Of a stretch of 62,298 bases of DNA, positions 52,638-61,633 are shown piece after piece. How positions within the stretch are numbered: the first letter of the stretch is position 1; each line of letters starts with the position of its first letter. The DNA lies in NCBI GenBank assembly GCA_050246795.1, contig JBFWVJ010000009.1, positions 1 to 62,298 on the forward strand. Reading direction: 5' to 3'. Origin of the DNA: JBFWVJ01 sp050246795 (GTDB lineage: Bacteria; Patescibacteriota; Gracilibacteria; JAUYGZ01). The position numbers and the translations under genes are program-made. The notes beneath the pieces are model-generated. The model ran no database searches and was not told where the DNA came from. It saw only the letters and a list, made by a program, of their open reading frames with translations.

Positions 52638-53953
52638 AGGTTCTCCTCCACTGGCTGGAGGCGATCCAGCAAATGTGATAAGCGAGTGTATAATGCTTCC
52701 ATGCTCACTTTTTCTGTGGAATCGGACATCTTTTCGGGATCTGTGATCACTCCCCTTCGTTGCAATTTATAAAGCTCCAACGCGTATCGCCTTTCCAGAA
52801 ATGATTTTCCTTTCAGGTCGGGGCGAGGTACGAACTCTTGGTATTGGACTCGTTCCCTTAGTGAGATGAGGGCGAGGAGGCGTATCAAATCAGTGTTAGT
52901 GAGCTCCTGAGGGTTCGCACGAATTTTTTCCAACCGCTGGATATACAGCTGGGTGCGTCTGGATACAGCGCTATAAAGATTCGACTGTTGGAGCAGCTGG
53001 TAAAACTGTTCATTGGTCAGCGACTGACTGCCGTCAAAAGGAAACTGACGAGACTCAACCGGAACGAGTGATTCATAGATCAGTGCGAACTCAATGGGAT
53101 TGACGCTCAGGTTTTTGTAATCGGTGGTTCGACTGTCGATTTCTGGCTGGGAAGGTTGATAAACGACGCTGACATCGGTCTTGAGGCCGGCACTGTTAAG
53201 ACTGGAAATGACAATCGTATACTCGAGGTTTGGATTCAGATTGTCGACTGTGTATGAAAGCTTGTTTTTCTCGATAAATGTCCGCTCAAGGGCGGCCGTT
53301 CCCCCGAGAGTGGGTTTGACCGTAAGTTCATAGCCAATACCGTCCAGATCGGGTAAAGGCGACCAACGGATATCTAAACCTGTTGCGTTAACCGGAGTTA
53401 GCTGAATATTTCGAACGGCTTCTGGCGCGTTGAAACGTCTTCGAAGACCGTCTGCGTCCAAGCGGACCGTGCTGGCGCTATTGAGGAGAAAGGTAGCCCC
53501 ATCCAGCATGTACTCCAGCTGGATCGGCTGAGCCGTGTTGTCTTCTTGAAAGATCTTCATTTGCAGGCCAGAAATAATGAGCGTTTCCTGAGCTTTGAGA
53601 GTTTCTTTCAACCGAATATTGAGGGACTTTTGGTCTTCTGAAAGGTCTGAAGCCGTGACGATCTCCATCTTCCCACCGGCCGAACCTCCCAAGAGAACGC
53701 TCTTCACATCTTGTGAGAAAATTGTTTTCAGGGTGCTGGGAATTTTGATGGCAAGCGGACCTTCATAGGATTTTTTGACGGTGATCGTCACATCCGGTAA
53801 AGCCGTCATACTTCGCGTCGCATCGACATTCAAACTATTGGCGATTTCAAAACTGAAATCATCATTCTCATCCGCAAAAGCAATGCTGATCGACCAGTGG
53901 GAGATCGTGAGCGTGAAAGCCACCGCTATAAAAATTCTTGAGAAAACGTTCAT
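52634..53953 (-). CDS. Exported fibronectin type III domain protein
   Basis: 439 residues. A signal peptide (1-27, ending SIAFA) is followed by a beta-rich domain (about 30-175) and one fibronectin type III domain at about 180-275 with IRWSPLPDLDGIGYELTV and LEYTIVISSLNSAG. The helical C-terminal part is unrecognised. FnIII domains mediate binding in extracellular proteins. It is 9 bases after the lipoprotein gene stop, so both are in one minus-strand operon at the cell surface. The 3' end overlaps the receptor-like kinase gene by 4 bases in the opposite direction. Confidence 0.75.
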   Translation of the reverse strand: MNVFSRIFIAVAFTLTISHWSISIAFADENDDFSFEIANSLNVDATRSMTALPDVTITVKKSYEGPLAIKIPSTLKTIFSQDVKSVLLGGSAGGKMEIVTASDLSEDQKSLNIRLKETLKAQETLIISGLQMKIFQEDNTAQPIQLEYMLDGATFLLNSASTVRLDADGLRRRFNAPEAVRNIQLTPVNATGLDIRWSPLPDLDGIGYELTVKPTLGGTAALERTFIEKNKLSYTVDNLNPNLEYTIVISSLNSAGLKTDVSVVYQPSQPEIDSRTTDYKNLSVNPIEFALIYESLVPVESRQFPFDGSQSLTNEQFYQLLQQSNLYSAVSRRTQLYIQRLEKIRANPQELTNTDLIRLLALISLRERVQYQEFVPRPDLKGKSFLERRYALELYKLQRRGVITDPEKMSDSTEKVSMEALYTRLSHLLDRLQPVEENL

Positions 53954-53962
53954 AAAAATGCT

Positions 53963-55156
53963 TTAAGGATTCAGCTGATACAAGTCTACTGAACCGCTGC
54001 CCTTCTCCCCCAGTAAATACGGTTGCCCATTCAAGAAGATGGGTGCGATATACTTGAGCAACTCGACCACCTCCTGCTGACCTCGATTGATCTTCCAGTG
54101 ACTCTCATCGATCCCCCGGTGTGCGAACCAAAGGTCTACTCCTCCATTGAGGGTGATGGGAACGATTTGAAAGTCCTCTACCTCACGCGCTTGCTTCGAG
54201 ATGTTGTAAACAAAGGTCTTTTCTTCTCGCTGAAGGATGGTTTTCCAGCCGTCCTCCGTCCAAGAAAGCCCCTGCGCGGTCCCGCTGATCAGCTCTTCCT
54301 GGCCGTCGGAACTCATGAAGAACCATCCTTGAGGGATATTTACAATTGCTCCCAGATCTCCATCGCCTCTGTTCACAGCGCTGACCTCTTTTACGTCAAA
54401 TGGGATCGTTTTTTCCTTGCCATCCAGATACCACAACCATTCCCCCGAAGCGTCTTTTTTTTGTCCCAAGAACGAAACCTTGTCCCCGTCGATTTCCAAT
54501 CCGTGCACATGCTGGTAGATCCCTGGCACATCTTTAAACGACGTTTTAAGAGTCATAAAATTCGGATTGGCTTCCGCTACCACTGCCAGGTGACGGCTTG
54601 CGGCTGGATCATAATGGAACTGGAGCACGGTGGAGGGGTGCTCCCAGACCTTTTTCCCATTGTAATAAACCTCATTGCTTCCATCGGCATTTTTACTGGC
54701 GAAAACCAGTTCGTTTCCAGTTTGCTTGAACATGTTTGTTATCTCGCCGCGGAATAGATTGTCTCCTTCTTTATTTTTCAAGGTCCAAATCCTGTTGGGA
54801 TTGTCGTAGAGCATGTAGAGAAGTTCTCCTTCCGGAGTGAGGGTCTCGTAGTAGGTGGCGATGCCGGTCATGGCCTCTTCTTCTTGCCCCTCTCGGAGGA
54901 CGAGATAGGTGGTGCCATCTTTTGTTTCTTTAAACAGTACTTTGCGAGGCGTGGTATCGCTGATGGCGATGTAGGTCAGGTCACGGAACGCATCGACACT
55001 GACATTCGTATCTCCGAAGGTCCCTTCATAGCTTTTTTGCCCTTCGATTTTAGTGGAGAGGAGGTGTTCTTCTTGGGCGATAGGAGGGAGGATGCCGCAG
55101 CCGGTGAGAAGCAACGCTGATATCAGGAATATCGCCAGGTTTTTTCGTTTGAACAT
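53963..55156 (-). CDS. Lipoprotein, unrecognised, WD/propeller-like
   Basis: 397 residues with a signal peptide ending in a lipobox LLTGC (Cys20), so it should be lipidated and tethered to the outer face of the membrane. The rest is beta-rich with repeated short strands and Trp/Gly/Asp-rich turns (GEWLWYLDGK, EDGWKTILQ), suggestive of a beta-propeller without clear repeats. It is the first gene of the pair with the FnIII protein. No family is recognised. Confidence 0.7.
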   Translation of the reverse strand: MFKRKNLAIFLISALLLTGCGILPPIAQEEHLLSTKIEGQKSYEGTFGDTNVSVDAFRDLTYIAISDTTPRKVLFKETKDGTTYLVLREGQEEEAMTGIATYYETLTPEGELLYMLYDNPNRIWTLKNKEGDNLFRGEITNMFKQTGNELVFASKNADGSNEVYYNGKKVWEHPSTVLQFHYDPAASRHLAVVAEANPNFMTLKTSFKDVPGIYQHVHGLEIDGDKVSFLGQKKDASGEWLWYLDGKEKTIPFDVKEVSAVNRGDGDLGAIVNIPQGWFFMSSDGQEELISGTAQGLSWTEDGWKTILQREEKTFVYNISKQAREVEDFQIVPITLNGGVDLWFAHRGIDESHWKINRGQQEVVELLKYIAPIFLNGQPYLLGEKGSGSVDLYQLNP

Positions 55157-55306
55157 ACTATATGAGTGAGAAATTGTGAGTCTATATTAGCATAGATCAC
55201 ATCTTTTATCTCTCCCTTTACAATCTTCCACATTAATCTGCTGAGAGTCTCATCATAGGAATCGGAGATTCTTTTCTCTCTCCAGGTTGCTCGGGACGAG
55301 CAACTT

Positions 55307-55331
55307 CCCCCTTTGTAAGGGGGTTAGGGGG
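55307..55331. repeat. CCCCTTGTAAGGGG-type repeat, copy 1
   Basis: CCCCCTTTGTAAGGGGG followed by TTAGGGGG. Related copies at 60080-60100 and 60485-60497. Similar strings occur in many environmental genomes. Confidence 0.65.
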
Positions 55332-55395
55332 TAGCAGGGGCTCAGCCGCCGAGGCATCCCTTCCCCCTCTTCACAACTCCTTTCAAACACACAAA

Positions 55396-55435
55396 AAAAG
55401 ACCCCATCCCCGCTTGCGCGGGGTGGGGTCTTTTC
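55396..55435 (-). terminator. Strong intrinsic terminator of the S-layer gene
   Basis: Long GC-rich stem (AAAAGACCCCATCCCCGC with one bulged base against its complement) and short loop TTGC, with T-run on the minus strand. About 50 bases after the S-layer stop. Confidence 0.9.
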
Positions 55436-55483
55436 GGACTCTCGGAGAGAATCGAGATCAACTATACGACGAGTATCGCCGGA

Positions 55484-58400
55484 TTATGATTCGAAGCTCG
55501 GACCGAAGAGTTTGTTTCCATTACAGACCTGTGCAGGAGCCACAGATGTTGGGTTGGTACCTGTACCACCAGAAGCCTGGTTGTAGAAGTATCGAACCAC
55601 ACATGAACCGACCGAACCAGCGGTTTGATCAAATTCAAGTTGGAAGAAGAGGTTGGTTCCTGTACCAGCACTTGCCGTGCTCTGGTAAATCCAGAGTTCA
55701 AGTGTTCCACCGTTTGGCGCTACACTTTCTGGACTGTCGAGAGTTGCGACAGGAGGGGTGGTTGTTCTACAGTCAAGAGCTCCTGCATCAGAACGTGTAT
55801 GACTGATGGTAGTTGTACCATTTCGTTCGATACGGATGTCATTGAGATGAACATTTGCCCCACCAGCTGTAGTCCAGCTACCAGTACATCGGAACTTGAA
55901 GGCAGTTACCAATAATTCACGTGGTCCCTTGTTCAAGATCTTCAGTTTAGCAACGAGCTGTTCAGAACCAGTAATCAACGTACCGAATCCGGTGTTGATC
56001 GTGCTGAGTTCTGGGTAGCTATCCTGGACTTGTTTTGGCTCTCCAGCGATCGGGAATCCATTGAGGACAGCCACTCGATCTCCGGTAGCAGTTCCCAAGA
56101 GGGTCTTACCAGTGATCAATGCGCCAGCAGTCAACAGAGACTGTCCTGGGAGGAGGGTGTTGTTCACCAGGTGAACTCCACTGTTCGCAGGAGCAGCCGA
56201 ATCCGCAACGATCAGTACCGTACCAGCAGTGTAGCTGAAGGTAGATGAAGTAGATGGGATTTCAGACTGTTGAGAAGAGAAGACAGCGAGGGTGTCTCCA
56301 ACACCAAGGGTAATACCATTGATGACAGCACCAGCGGCAGATCCATTAGCTCCAAGAGCTACTGAATCAGTGATAACTGTCAGTCCGGTGTTTGCACCTG
56401 TGGTGGAGTCACCATAGAAGGCAACCTGTCCAGCAGTGACTGCGATAGCCAAAGTAGCTGGAGTAGGAGCAGCCGTGTAGGCCACTGGAGTAGCGATGTG
56501 GAGGACAACGTCACCAGCTGCCAAAACAATAGCTGTAGAAGCGGTGCCACCTTCCAACCAAACGTTCAAAGTCGTACCAGCAACACGATCGGTTGCAGCA
56601 GCGGTAACAACTCCGAATCCGGTGTTAGCAGCAACACCTACCTGGTAAACGAATACGAGTTCACCGAGGGTGAAGTCTTCGTTGTTGCTTGCAGTCGAAA
56701 CAGTCGGCACTACCAATTGCTTGGTGGTGTCATCTGAAGCGTATGGGAAGGTAGAGATTCGAGTACCACCCGTGATAGACGCAGCAGCTCCGTTCAAAGT
56801 CGGAGAAGCCGTGTAATCAGCATCGTAGTCGAAGAACGCAGTCGCAAGTCGGACACGATCGTCAGCACCAGCGGCGCTGAAGTCGTCTACCAACAGAGTC
56901 TGGTTCGCCTGGAGGGCGAGTTCAGAAGAAGTAGAAGCAAGAGCTGTCAATACTTCAGCAGGTGAAGTCACTGGAACTCCAGCAGTACCGGAACCGGCAC
57001 CGTCATATTCTACTCCAGAAAGAGCGATAGAAACGTTTTGCTGAGAAACCATTTGACCGGATGGGGTCGCGTCAGCGTACACCTCGAGGGTCATTTGGAG
57101 GTTCTTTTGCATGGTTACGGTTACTGGGAAGCTTACCACACCATTGATGAGGGATGCTCCACCGAGGAGAACCGTTCCGTCAGATTTCTTCAAAACGAAG
57201 TTTTGGAAATTTCCAGCTCCGTTTGCAACAGAGAATCGGAATTCTTCCACTACGATTGAACCAAATCGGGCTTCACCCTGACCTCGCCAGAGAAGAACTC
57301 CGGTTTGTCCAGCGTGAACTACTCCCTTGGTAGGCTGAGTCGTGGTCACAAATCGACCAACTTCTCCAGCAACCATGGTCACCAGTGGCAGGTTCGCTGC
57401 CGTTCCTGGCAAGGTTCGAGTGTTAGAACTGATCTTACCAGTGAAGGTCACTCCGTTCGCAGGAACGGTCACGAATACACTGGCTGCATTCACCTGAGTG
57501 TCGACGTAGACATCGAAGGTCGCGGTCGCACCAACTCCGATTTCAGATACTTCAGGAGTGCTCGAGCTGAAGGTGTTTCCCGTGAGGGTAACCGTACCTC
57601 GAGTGGTTCCGAATTGAGGAGCTCCTTCTACGTCCGCACGGACGAGTCGGAGGTTGGTCAATCCAGTAATACTGCTCACATTGATACTGATCGTATTCAC
57701 GCGAACAGCTTCAGAGTTGTCAGCTTTTACCGTGATGGATCCGATGCGAACTGCAGAAGTTCCCCCTACTTCCGTAGAAGAGGTGAACGCAGAGTTGCCA
57801 GATACCTGAACGGTAGAATTCTGAATTGAGAGCTGATTTCCAGCAATTGGCTGAGTGGTGGCAACTGATCCAGAAACATCTCGTTCGTATCGGATATCAA
57901 TCATTGCAGTAACCGTGCTAGCATTGGTTGCGGTTGTTGCCAAACTCACAACAACTGTCAGTATTTTCTTCGTGCCAGGAGCGAGACGGATGTTGTTCGC
58001 GCTGGTAAAGACTGCTGGAGTATTGTTGTTTTGATTATAAAGTGTGTCATCGCCAGCATCTATGCTGACTAAACTTTGCCCAGCTAACGGGTCTTGTCCT
58101 TCGTCGTGCATGAAAACACGAATAGTTCCCGTAAAATCTGCTTCTACGCTAGATCCTTGAGAAAGGTCGACCTTAATATCAGTGATCCGAATGGTTTCAC
58201 TGAAAGCCTCCAATCGATAGCTAGCCAATCGAGCGTTGGTAGACCCGGGTTGAATTGTCCCAGTCTGAGATGAGCTATCTTTTGACAGGGAAAGACTTCC
58301 TTGTTCCATGGTGATCACGTCAGCACCGATAGGAGCACCCGTGATTGTTGGGAGGATGTTCACTCCAGATGTTTGACCTCGGACGACGACATGGAAGTCA

Positions 58401-59923
58401 CGTTTGATCTGAGCCTGGAAGGTCTTCTGAGCTACATCTGCAGCTTCAGAAACGTTTACCATCAATACCAATTGAGTATTGCTTCCCTCGATGAGGGTGA
58501 TAGCTTTTTGGCTGAAATCACAGGAAATATCCCCTGTAAAGGTGAAAGAACAAACCGTGAGCTCTTCACCAGTTTGATCATTCATCAAACGAACCGCAGC
58601 GATATCATCAGCATTGAGAGATCCTACTTCGTCGAAGAGGATAGATTTTAAGCTCAAGATTTCATTTGAACCAGCCGTGAACTGGAATTTTCCACCACGG
58701 AATTCAGCTCCAGCACGTTGAGTGCGATTCCCTTCGTTGAGAGCCGTGACTGTCAAACTACCATTGCTTGATGCTCCGTCTACGATCTGAACAAGATTCC
58801 CCATCAATGGGAGTCCAGCAACGTTAGAAGCGTTGGTGTCAACGTCGATGACGTCGATTCCGAGCGTACCAGCCTGGAAGCTTGCCTTGATGCTCAAAGC
58901 AATGTCCGTGGTGTAAGTACCACCGGCTGGGATCGTGATGTTCGCGAATACGTCAGATTCATTGTCCGCGAAAGACGAACGCTGATCGCTTACAAATGGC
59001 ATCAAGAATGCACCATCGAGTTGGTTGTCATTCGCGATTCCTTTGATCTTGATCTTCACGGAGTAAACCGTGACAGAAGCGCTGGTCTGGTTCGTGAAAC
59101 GAACGGTCTGAAGAGTAGCAATAGATCCATCTGGCAGAACGGTTCGATCTGAGTCAGCAACCTTTTCTACCATGAGGGTTCCAGTGACTACCTGACCTCC
59201 GGTTCCTTCTTCATCGAAAACGATTTCGACTTCGAAGTTGTAGACAGCTACAGCGTCATACTGAGCAATAGCGGAAGTGGAAGGAACTCCACTGTTTCCA
59301 GCCAACTGCCAAGCAATGAGAGCTTCAACAGCTCGGTTTGCCTGGAACGCAACCGCGATCGCTTCACCGTAGGTGAGAGTATCACCAGGAGCGAAGTTTC
59401 GGATTCCGTTCATCAATTTACCAACGATGACCGCTCCAGCAACAGCTCGTCGAGCGTTCATTTCGTACCATTCTCCAGCGACTACTCCAGAGAGGTCACC
59501 AGTAGATGGATATTCGTTGAGATCTGGCCAAGTTCGGTTGACGATAGCAACCGCTTCAGCACGATTCAAGGTTCGGTCGAGATTGAGGGCAGAAGTATTA
59601 CCAGCATCACCGGTAAGAATTCCTTCATCTACAGCAATTTGTCCGAGTTCGGTCATAGATTCGCTACCATCAGCGAGTCCTGCCATCACGAGGATGATTT
59701 TCAAGAAGTCACCTCGAGAGATACCGTCATCGAGCATTGTTCCTGCATTGGAGCTCACCGCACCAAGGTCCATAAGGGTTTCGAAACCCTTGTAAGCCCA
59801 GTGGCTGGAATCCGTAGCAGCCTGCGCTACATTCACTCCCATTCCTGGGACGATGAACGTGCTCAGAAGCAATGCCGTTGCACTCACGCTCGCAATTGCC
59901 TTGCGAAGTGTTTGTACGTTCAT
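55484..59923 (-). CDS. Probable main S-layer protein (SLH domains)
   Basis: 1479 residues. A signal peptide (about 1-35, ending AQAA) is followed by three SLH repeats at about 36-215 (DDGISRGDFLKIIL, LDRTLNRAEAVAIVNR, LTYGEAIAVAF). The remainder is Thr/Ser/Val/Ala-rich and beta-sandwich-like, with low Lys and Cys, typical of self-assembling S-layer subunits. The largest minus-strand gene in its region; it has a 650-base structured leader with an rrn-like boxB/boxA motif and a very strong terminator, all signs of high expression. The SLH repeats bind a cell-wall polymer; here they are N-terminal, whereas in the 36653 protein they are C-terminal. Confidence 0.85.
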   Translation of the reverse strand: MNVQTLRKAIASVSATALLLSTFIVPGMGVNVAQAATDSSHWAYKGFETLMDLGAVSSNAGTMLDDGISRGDFLKIILVMAGLADGSESMTELGQIAVDEGILTGDAGNTSALNLDRTLNRAEAVAIVNRTWPDLNEYPSTGDLSGVVAGEWYEMNARRAVAGAVIVGKLMNGIRNFAPGDTLTYGEAIAVAFQANRAVEALIAWQLAGNSGVPSTSAIAQYDAVAVYNFEVEIVFDEEGTGGQVVTGTLMVEKVADSDRTVLPDGSIATLQTVRFTNQTSASVTVYSVKIKIKGIANDNQLDGAFLMPFVSDQRSSFADNESDVFANITIPAGGTYTTDIALSIKASFQAGTLGIDVIDVDTNASNVAGLPLMGNLVQIVDGASSNGSLTVTALNEGNRTQRAGAEFRGGKFQFTAGSNEILSLKSILFDEVGSLNADDIAAVRLMNDQTGEELTVCSFTFTGDISCDFSQKAITLIEGSNTQLVLMVNVSEAADVAQKTFQAQIKRDFHVVVRGQTSGVNILPTITGAPIGADVITMEQGSLSLSKDSSSQTGTIQPGSTNARLASYRLEAFSETIRITDIKVDLSQGSSVEADFTGTIRVFMHDEGQDPLAGQSLVSIDAGDDTLYNQNNNTPAVFTSANNIRLAPGTKKILTVVVSLATTATNASTVTAMIDIRYERDVSGSVATTQPIAGNQLSIQNSTVQVSGNSAFTSSTEVGGTSAVRIGSITVKADNSEAVRVNTISINVSSITGLTNLRLVRADVEGAPQFGTTRGTVTLTGNTFSSSTPEVSEIGVGATATFDVYVDTQVNAASVFVTVPANGVTFTGKISSNTRTLPGTAANLPLVTMVAGEVGRFVTTTQPTKGVVHAGQTGVLLWRGQGEARFGSIVVEEFRFSVANGAGNFQNFVLKKSDGTVLLGGASLINGVVSFPVTVTMQKNLQMTLEVYADATPSGQMVSQQNVSIALSGVEYDGAGSGTAGVPVTSPAEVLTALASTSSELALQANQTLLVDDFSAAGADDRVRLATAFFDYDADYTASPTLNGAAASITGGTRISTFPYASDDTTKQLVVPTVSTASNNEDFTLGELVFVYQVGVAANTGFGVVTAAATDRVAGTTLNVWLEGGTASTAIVLAAGDVVLHIATPVAYTAAPTPATLAIAVTAGQVAFYGDSTTGANTGLTVITDSVALGANGSAAGAVINGITLGVGDTLAVFSSQQSEIPSTSSTFSYTAGTVLIVADSAAPANSGVHLVNNTLLPGQSLLTAGALITGKTLLGTATGDRVAVLNGFPIAGEPKQVQDSYPELSTINTGFGTLITGSEQLVAKLKILNKGPRELLVTAFKFRCTGSWTTAGGANVHLNDIRIERNGTTTISHTRSDAGALDCRTTTPPVATLDSPESVAPNGGTLELWIYQSTASAGTGTNLFFQLEFDQTAGSVGSCVVRYFYNQASGGTGTNPTSVAPAQVCNGNKLFGPSFES

Positions 59924-60023
59924 AACTATATGAAATAAATAAATAAACTCTGTTTCATCAGAACAGTCGGGGAAACAGAACGAAACATGTACGGGCTCTT
60001 TCGACCAAAAAAGAGGATCCGTG

Positions 60024-60055
60024 CCTTACAGTGGTCACCGTAAGGGGTTTTTATA
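60024..60055 (+). terminator. Plus-strand stem-loop with T-run in the S-layer leader
   Basis: CCTTAC-A-GTGGTCAC-C-GTAAGG then GGTTTTT: terminator-like on the plus strand. No plus-strand gene ends here, so it may be a structural stem of the minus-strand leader or a relic. Confidence 0.4.
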
Positions 60056-60079
60056 TGTCTGCCGGGAAGGGTTCCCTCT

Positions 60080-60100
60080 CCCCTTGTAAGGGGTTGGGGG
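60080..60100. repeat. CCCCTTGTAAGGGG-type repeat, copy 2
   Basis: CCCCTTGTAAGGGG at 60080-60093 followed by TTGGGGG. Confidence 0.65.
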
Positions 60101-60300
60101 TCCGTGGGGCAGATTATAAAGAAGTACTTCTCTGTAGAGTTCGATCGTTCTTGTGAAAAGAACGGTTGGGGCGAAAAGGTGAGAATGCCTCTTCGAAACC
60201 AACTTTTTCTCCAGCTGAATCTACAAAATGGCTGGGTAGGACTTGCGATCCATTGACTTGTGGGGCCATCTTGGCCGTCAACGATCTCTGCAAACCTCCG

Positions 60301-60344
60301 AGTTTTCAAGGAACGGTGTTCTGAACCCTTGCGAGTGTCAGAAC
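60301..60344 (-). promoter_or_regulatory. boxB/boxA-like (rrn-type) antitermination motif in the S-layer leader
   Basis: On the minus strand a hairpin GTTCTGA...TCAGAAC (60344-60318) is directly followed by GTTCCTTGAAAACT (60314-60301). The latter is close to the boxA of rRNA leaders (TGTTCTTTGAAAACT in Bacillus). Hairpin then boxA is the order of rrn nut sites. Recognised by eye; function not shown. Confidence 0.4.
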
Positions 60345-60484
60345 GGGAAGATGTTCCGAGATGGGAACGCCTCCCCGTGATGACAGGGGTCCGTCTTCAA
60401 TTATCAATTTTTAATTTTCAATTTTCAGTGAATTTTCAACTCTTCATTTTTTTCTTACTCCTGAGCTTGAAGGCTGGATCCTCT

Positions 60485-60497
60485 CCCCTTGTAAGGG
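60485..60497. repeat. CCCCTTGTAAGGG-type repeat, copy 3
   Basis: CCCCTTGTAAGGG followed by CTGGGG, just after the pilin gene end. Confidence 0.6.
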
Positions 60498-60576
60498 CTG
60501 GGGATTTGAGGTGGAGCGAAGGACTTTCCCCGCAGACATCTATAACGACCTGCTCAGAGAAACGTTTCAAAAAATC

Positions 60577-60999
60577 CTAGAAATTATCATAATAGTAGTC
60601 TGACTCATATAAAGAGTCTTGCCGGAAAATCGTGCTTAAACTCCTGACCTTATCCAGAATTTCCCGGTAGTCGACAAAATCGAACGGGACCTTAAAGATA
60701 AAGGTGACGAGATTGACTAGGGTCACCGAGAGAATGACGATAATTAAGCCGATAATGGCATAACGAATAGTCCCAACAGCTTGCTTGATCTTGTCGTCCT
60801 GTCCTCCGGAGAGAATAAAGGAAATCCCCCCGATAAAGATGAAGACAATACAAAGCACCCCGGCGAAGATGATCGCCCAGGCAATGGCTTCTTTGATCAA
60901 TTCCACGGGGTCGTAGCCTTCGATGATCGGCAAAACACCAGGGGTGGACTGAGCAAAGGTAAGCGGAACAAGGTTTGTTCCAAAGAGTTCGAACGCCAT
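60577..60999 (-). CDS. TrbC/VirB2-type (T4SS pilin) small membrane protein
   Basis: 140 residues with two transmembrane helices, about 36-61 (AIAWAIIFAGVLCIVFIFIGGISFIL) and 80-103 (AIIGLIIVILSVTLVNLV), joined by the short conserved loop SGGQDDKIKQAVGTIRY. This helix-loop-helix pattern with a GGxxxKxxxA loop is that of VirB2/TrbC and the T4SS_pilin family frequent in CPR genomes, where they may form pili for attachment or DNA uptake. The acidic, Tyr-rich tail ends ESDYYYDNF. No other secretion genes are near. It lies between khpA and the S-layer gene on the same strand. Confidence 0.75.
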   Translation of the reverse strand: MAFELFGTNLVPLTFAQSTPGVLPIIEGYDPVELIKEAIAWAIIFAGVLCIVFIFIGGISFILSGGQDDKIKQAVGTIRYAIIGLIIVILSVTLVNLVTFIFKVPFDFVDYREILDKVRSLSTIFRQDSLYESDYYYDNF

Positions 61000-61180
61000 G
61001 TTGTTGAGAAGTTGGTCAGGGGAATTTTGACGGATTTCTCATGGTTTATCAAGCTTTTCCTTCTGTTTTCTGTAATTCAGTGGACACCGAGTGGGGTTCA
61101 TTGGGAATGGTGGAAATGTGGGGGTGCAGGAATAGAAGTACGAATGTGAATCAGGCTGGTTTTGACCTCCGATCCGAACC

Positions 61181-61252
61181 AACCTAAGGAAAACGCGCTC
61201 CGCTTCTATAGAAATTATAGAAGCGGAGCGCGTTTATTTTTATTTAGGTTGG
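61181..61252 (-). terminator. Long hairpin terminator after khpA
   Basis: A 20-bp perfect stem (61192-61211 with 61117+ complement at 61217-61236, AAACGCGCTCC... / ...GGAGCGCGTTT, loop GAAAT), extended by CCAACCTAA (61181-61189) pairing with TTAGGTTGG (61244-61252). T-runs on both strands. A further hairpin GTTGGC/GCCAAC follows at 61248-61264. Confidence 0.9.
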
Positions 61253-61273
61253 CTCGTAGCCAACTCCCGGGGG

Positions 61274-61609
61274 TTACGCCATCTCACCACCCATCGCCTC
61301 CATCCCGCTATTCCCACCCTCCCCACCATTCCCAAAGCTCACCTCCCCCCCTTCTGGTTCCAAGATCTTCATATTCACTCGCTGGTTGTTTCGAGATCCG
61401 ATCACGCGCAACAAGGTCCGGATGGCCTTTGCTGTTTGACCGTCTTTCCCGATAATTCTTCCCATGTCGTCCTTGGATACCTTGAGAGTAATCAAGACGC
61501 CTAGATCATCCACACTGCGGCTGATCTCCACTTCACCTGGATTGGTGACAATTAATTTGATGAGCTGATCAAGAAACTGCAGCTCCATTTGATTTTCATT
61601 GTTTTCCAT
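61274..61609 (-). CDS. khpA: KH-domain RNA-binding protein KhpA
   Basis: 111 residues. A single KH domain at about 8-85 with the GxxG loop in GRIIGKDGQTAKAIRTLLR. KhpA, often with KhpB, binds many small and messenger RNAs in Gram-positive bacteria and relatives. The gene follows rpsP by 24 bases, the usual rpsP-khpA order. The C-terminal tail is a Gly/Glu/Met-rich extension of about 20 residues not found in most homologues. Confidence 0.9.
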   Translation of the reverse strand: MENNENQMELQFLDQLIKLIVTNPGEVEISRSVDDLGVLITLKVSKDDMGRIIGKDGQTAKAIRTLLRVIGSRNNQRVNMKILEPEGGEVSFGNGGEGGNSGMEAMGGEMA

Positions 61610-61633
61610 ACAGGGGTCGAATTAGGAAATACT

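Larger units (their letters stand above)
55157..55483. other. Intergenic stretch between the lipoprotein and S-layer genes
   Basis: No gene. It holds a hairpin GTTGCTCG/CGAGCAAC at 55286-55304, a CCCCCTTTGTAAGGGGG repeat at 55307-55323 with trailing GGGGG, and the S-layer gene terminator at 55396-55435. The part 55157-55280 is the probable upstream region of the lipoprotein gene, with no clear promoter. Confidence 0.7.
59924..60576. other. Long structured leader region of the S-layer gene
   Basis: No gene; an open frame at 59926-60309 is not protein-like. Contents on the minus strand, in order of transcription: a 7-nt-phased A/T tract (about 60398-60450), stem-loop GTTCC/GGAAC-type and the boxB/boxA-like pair (60301-60344), a GGCC/GGCC hairpin (about 60264-60279), CGTTCTT/AAGAACG (60147-60165), a TATAAT (60113-60118), two CCCCTTGTAAGGGG repeats and a CCTTAC...GTAAGG stem-loop (60024-60045). 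The transcription start is not settled. Confidence 0.6.

Noticed and set aside
59926..60309. 127-codon minus-strand frame upstream of the S-layer gene
   Set aside because: It lies across strong stem-loops and repeats, has unusual composition and no family resemblance; the region reads as leader RNA.
60520..60530. GGGGAAAGTCC on the minus strand, similar to the 5' P4 strand of RNase P RNA
   Set aside because: The other universal RNase P segments (the ACAGAAA-type core and the 3' P4 strand) were not found at suitable distances.
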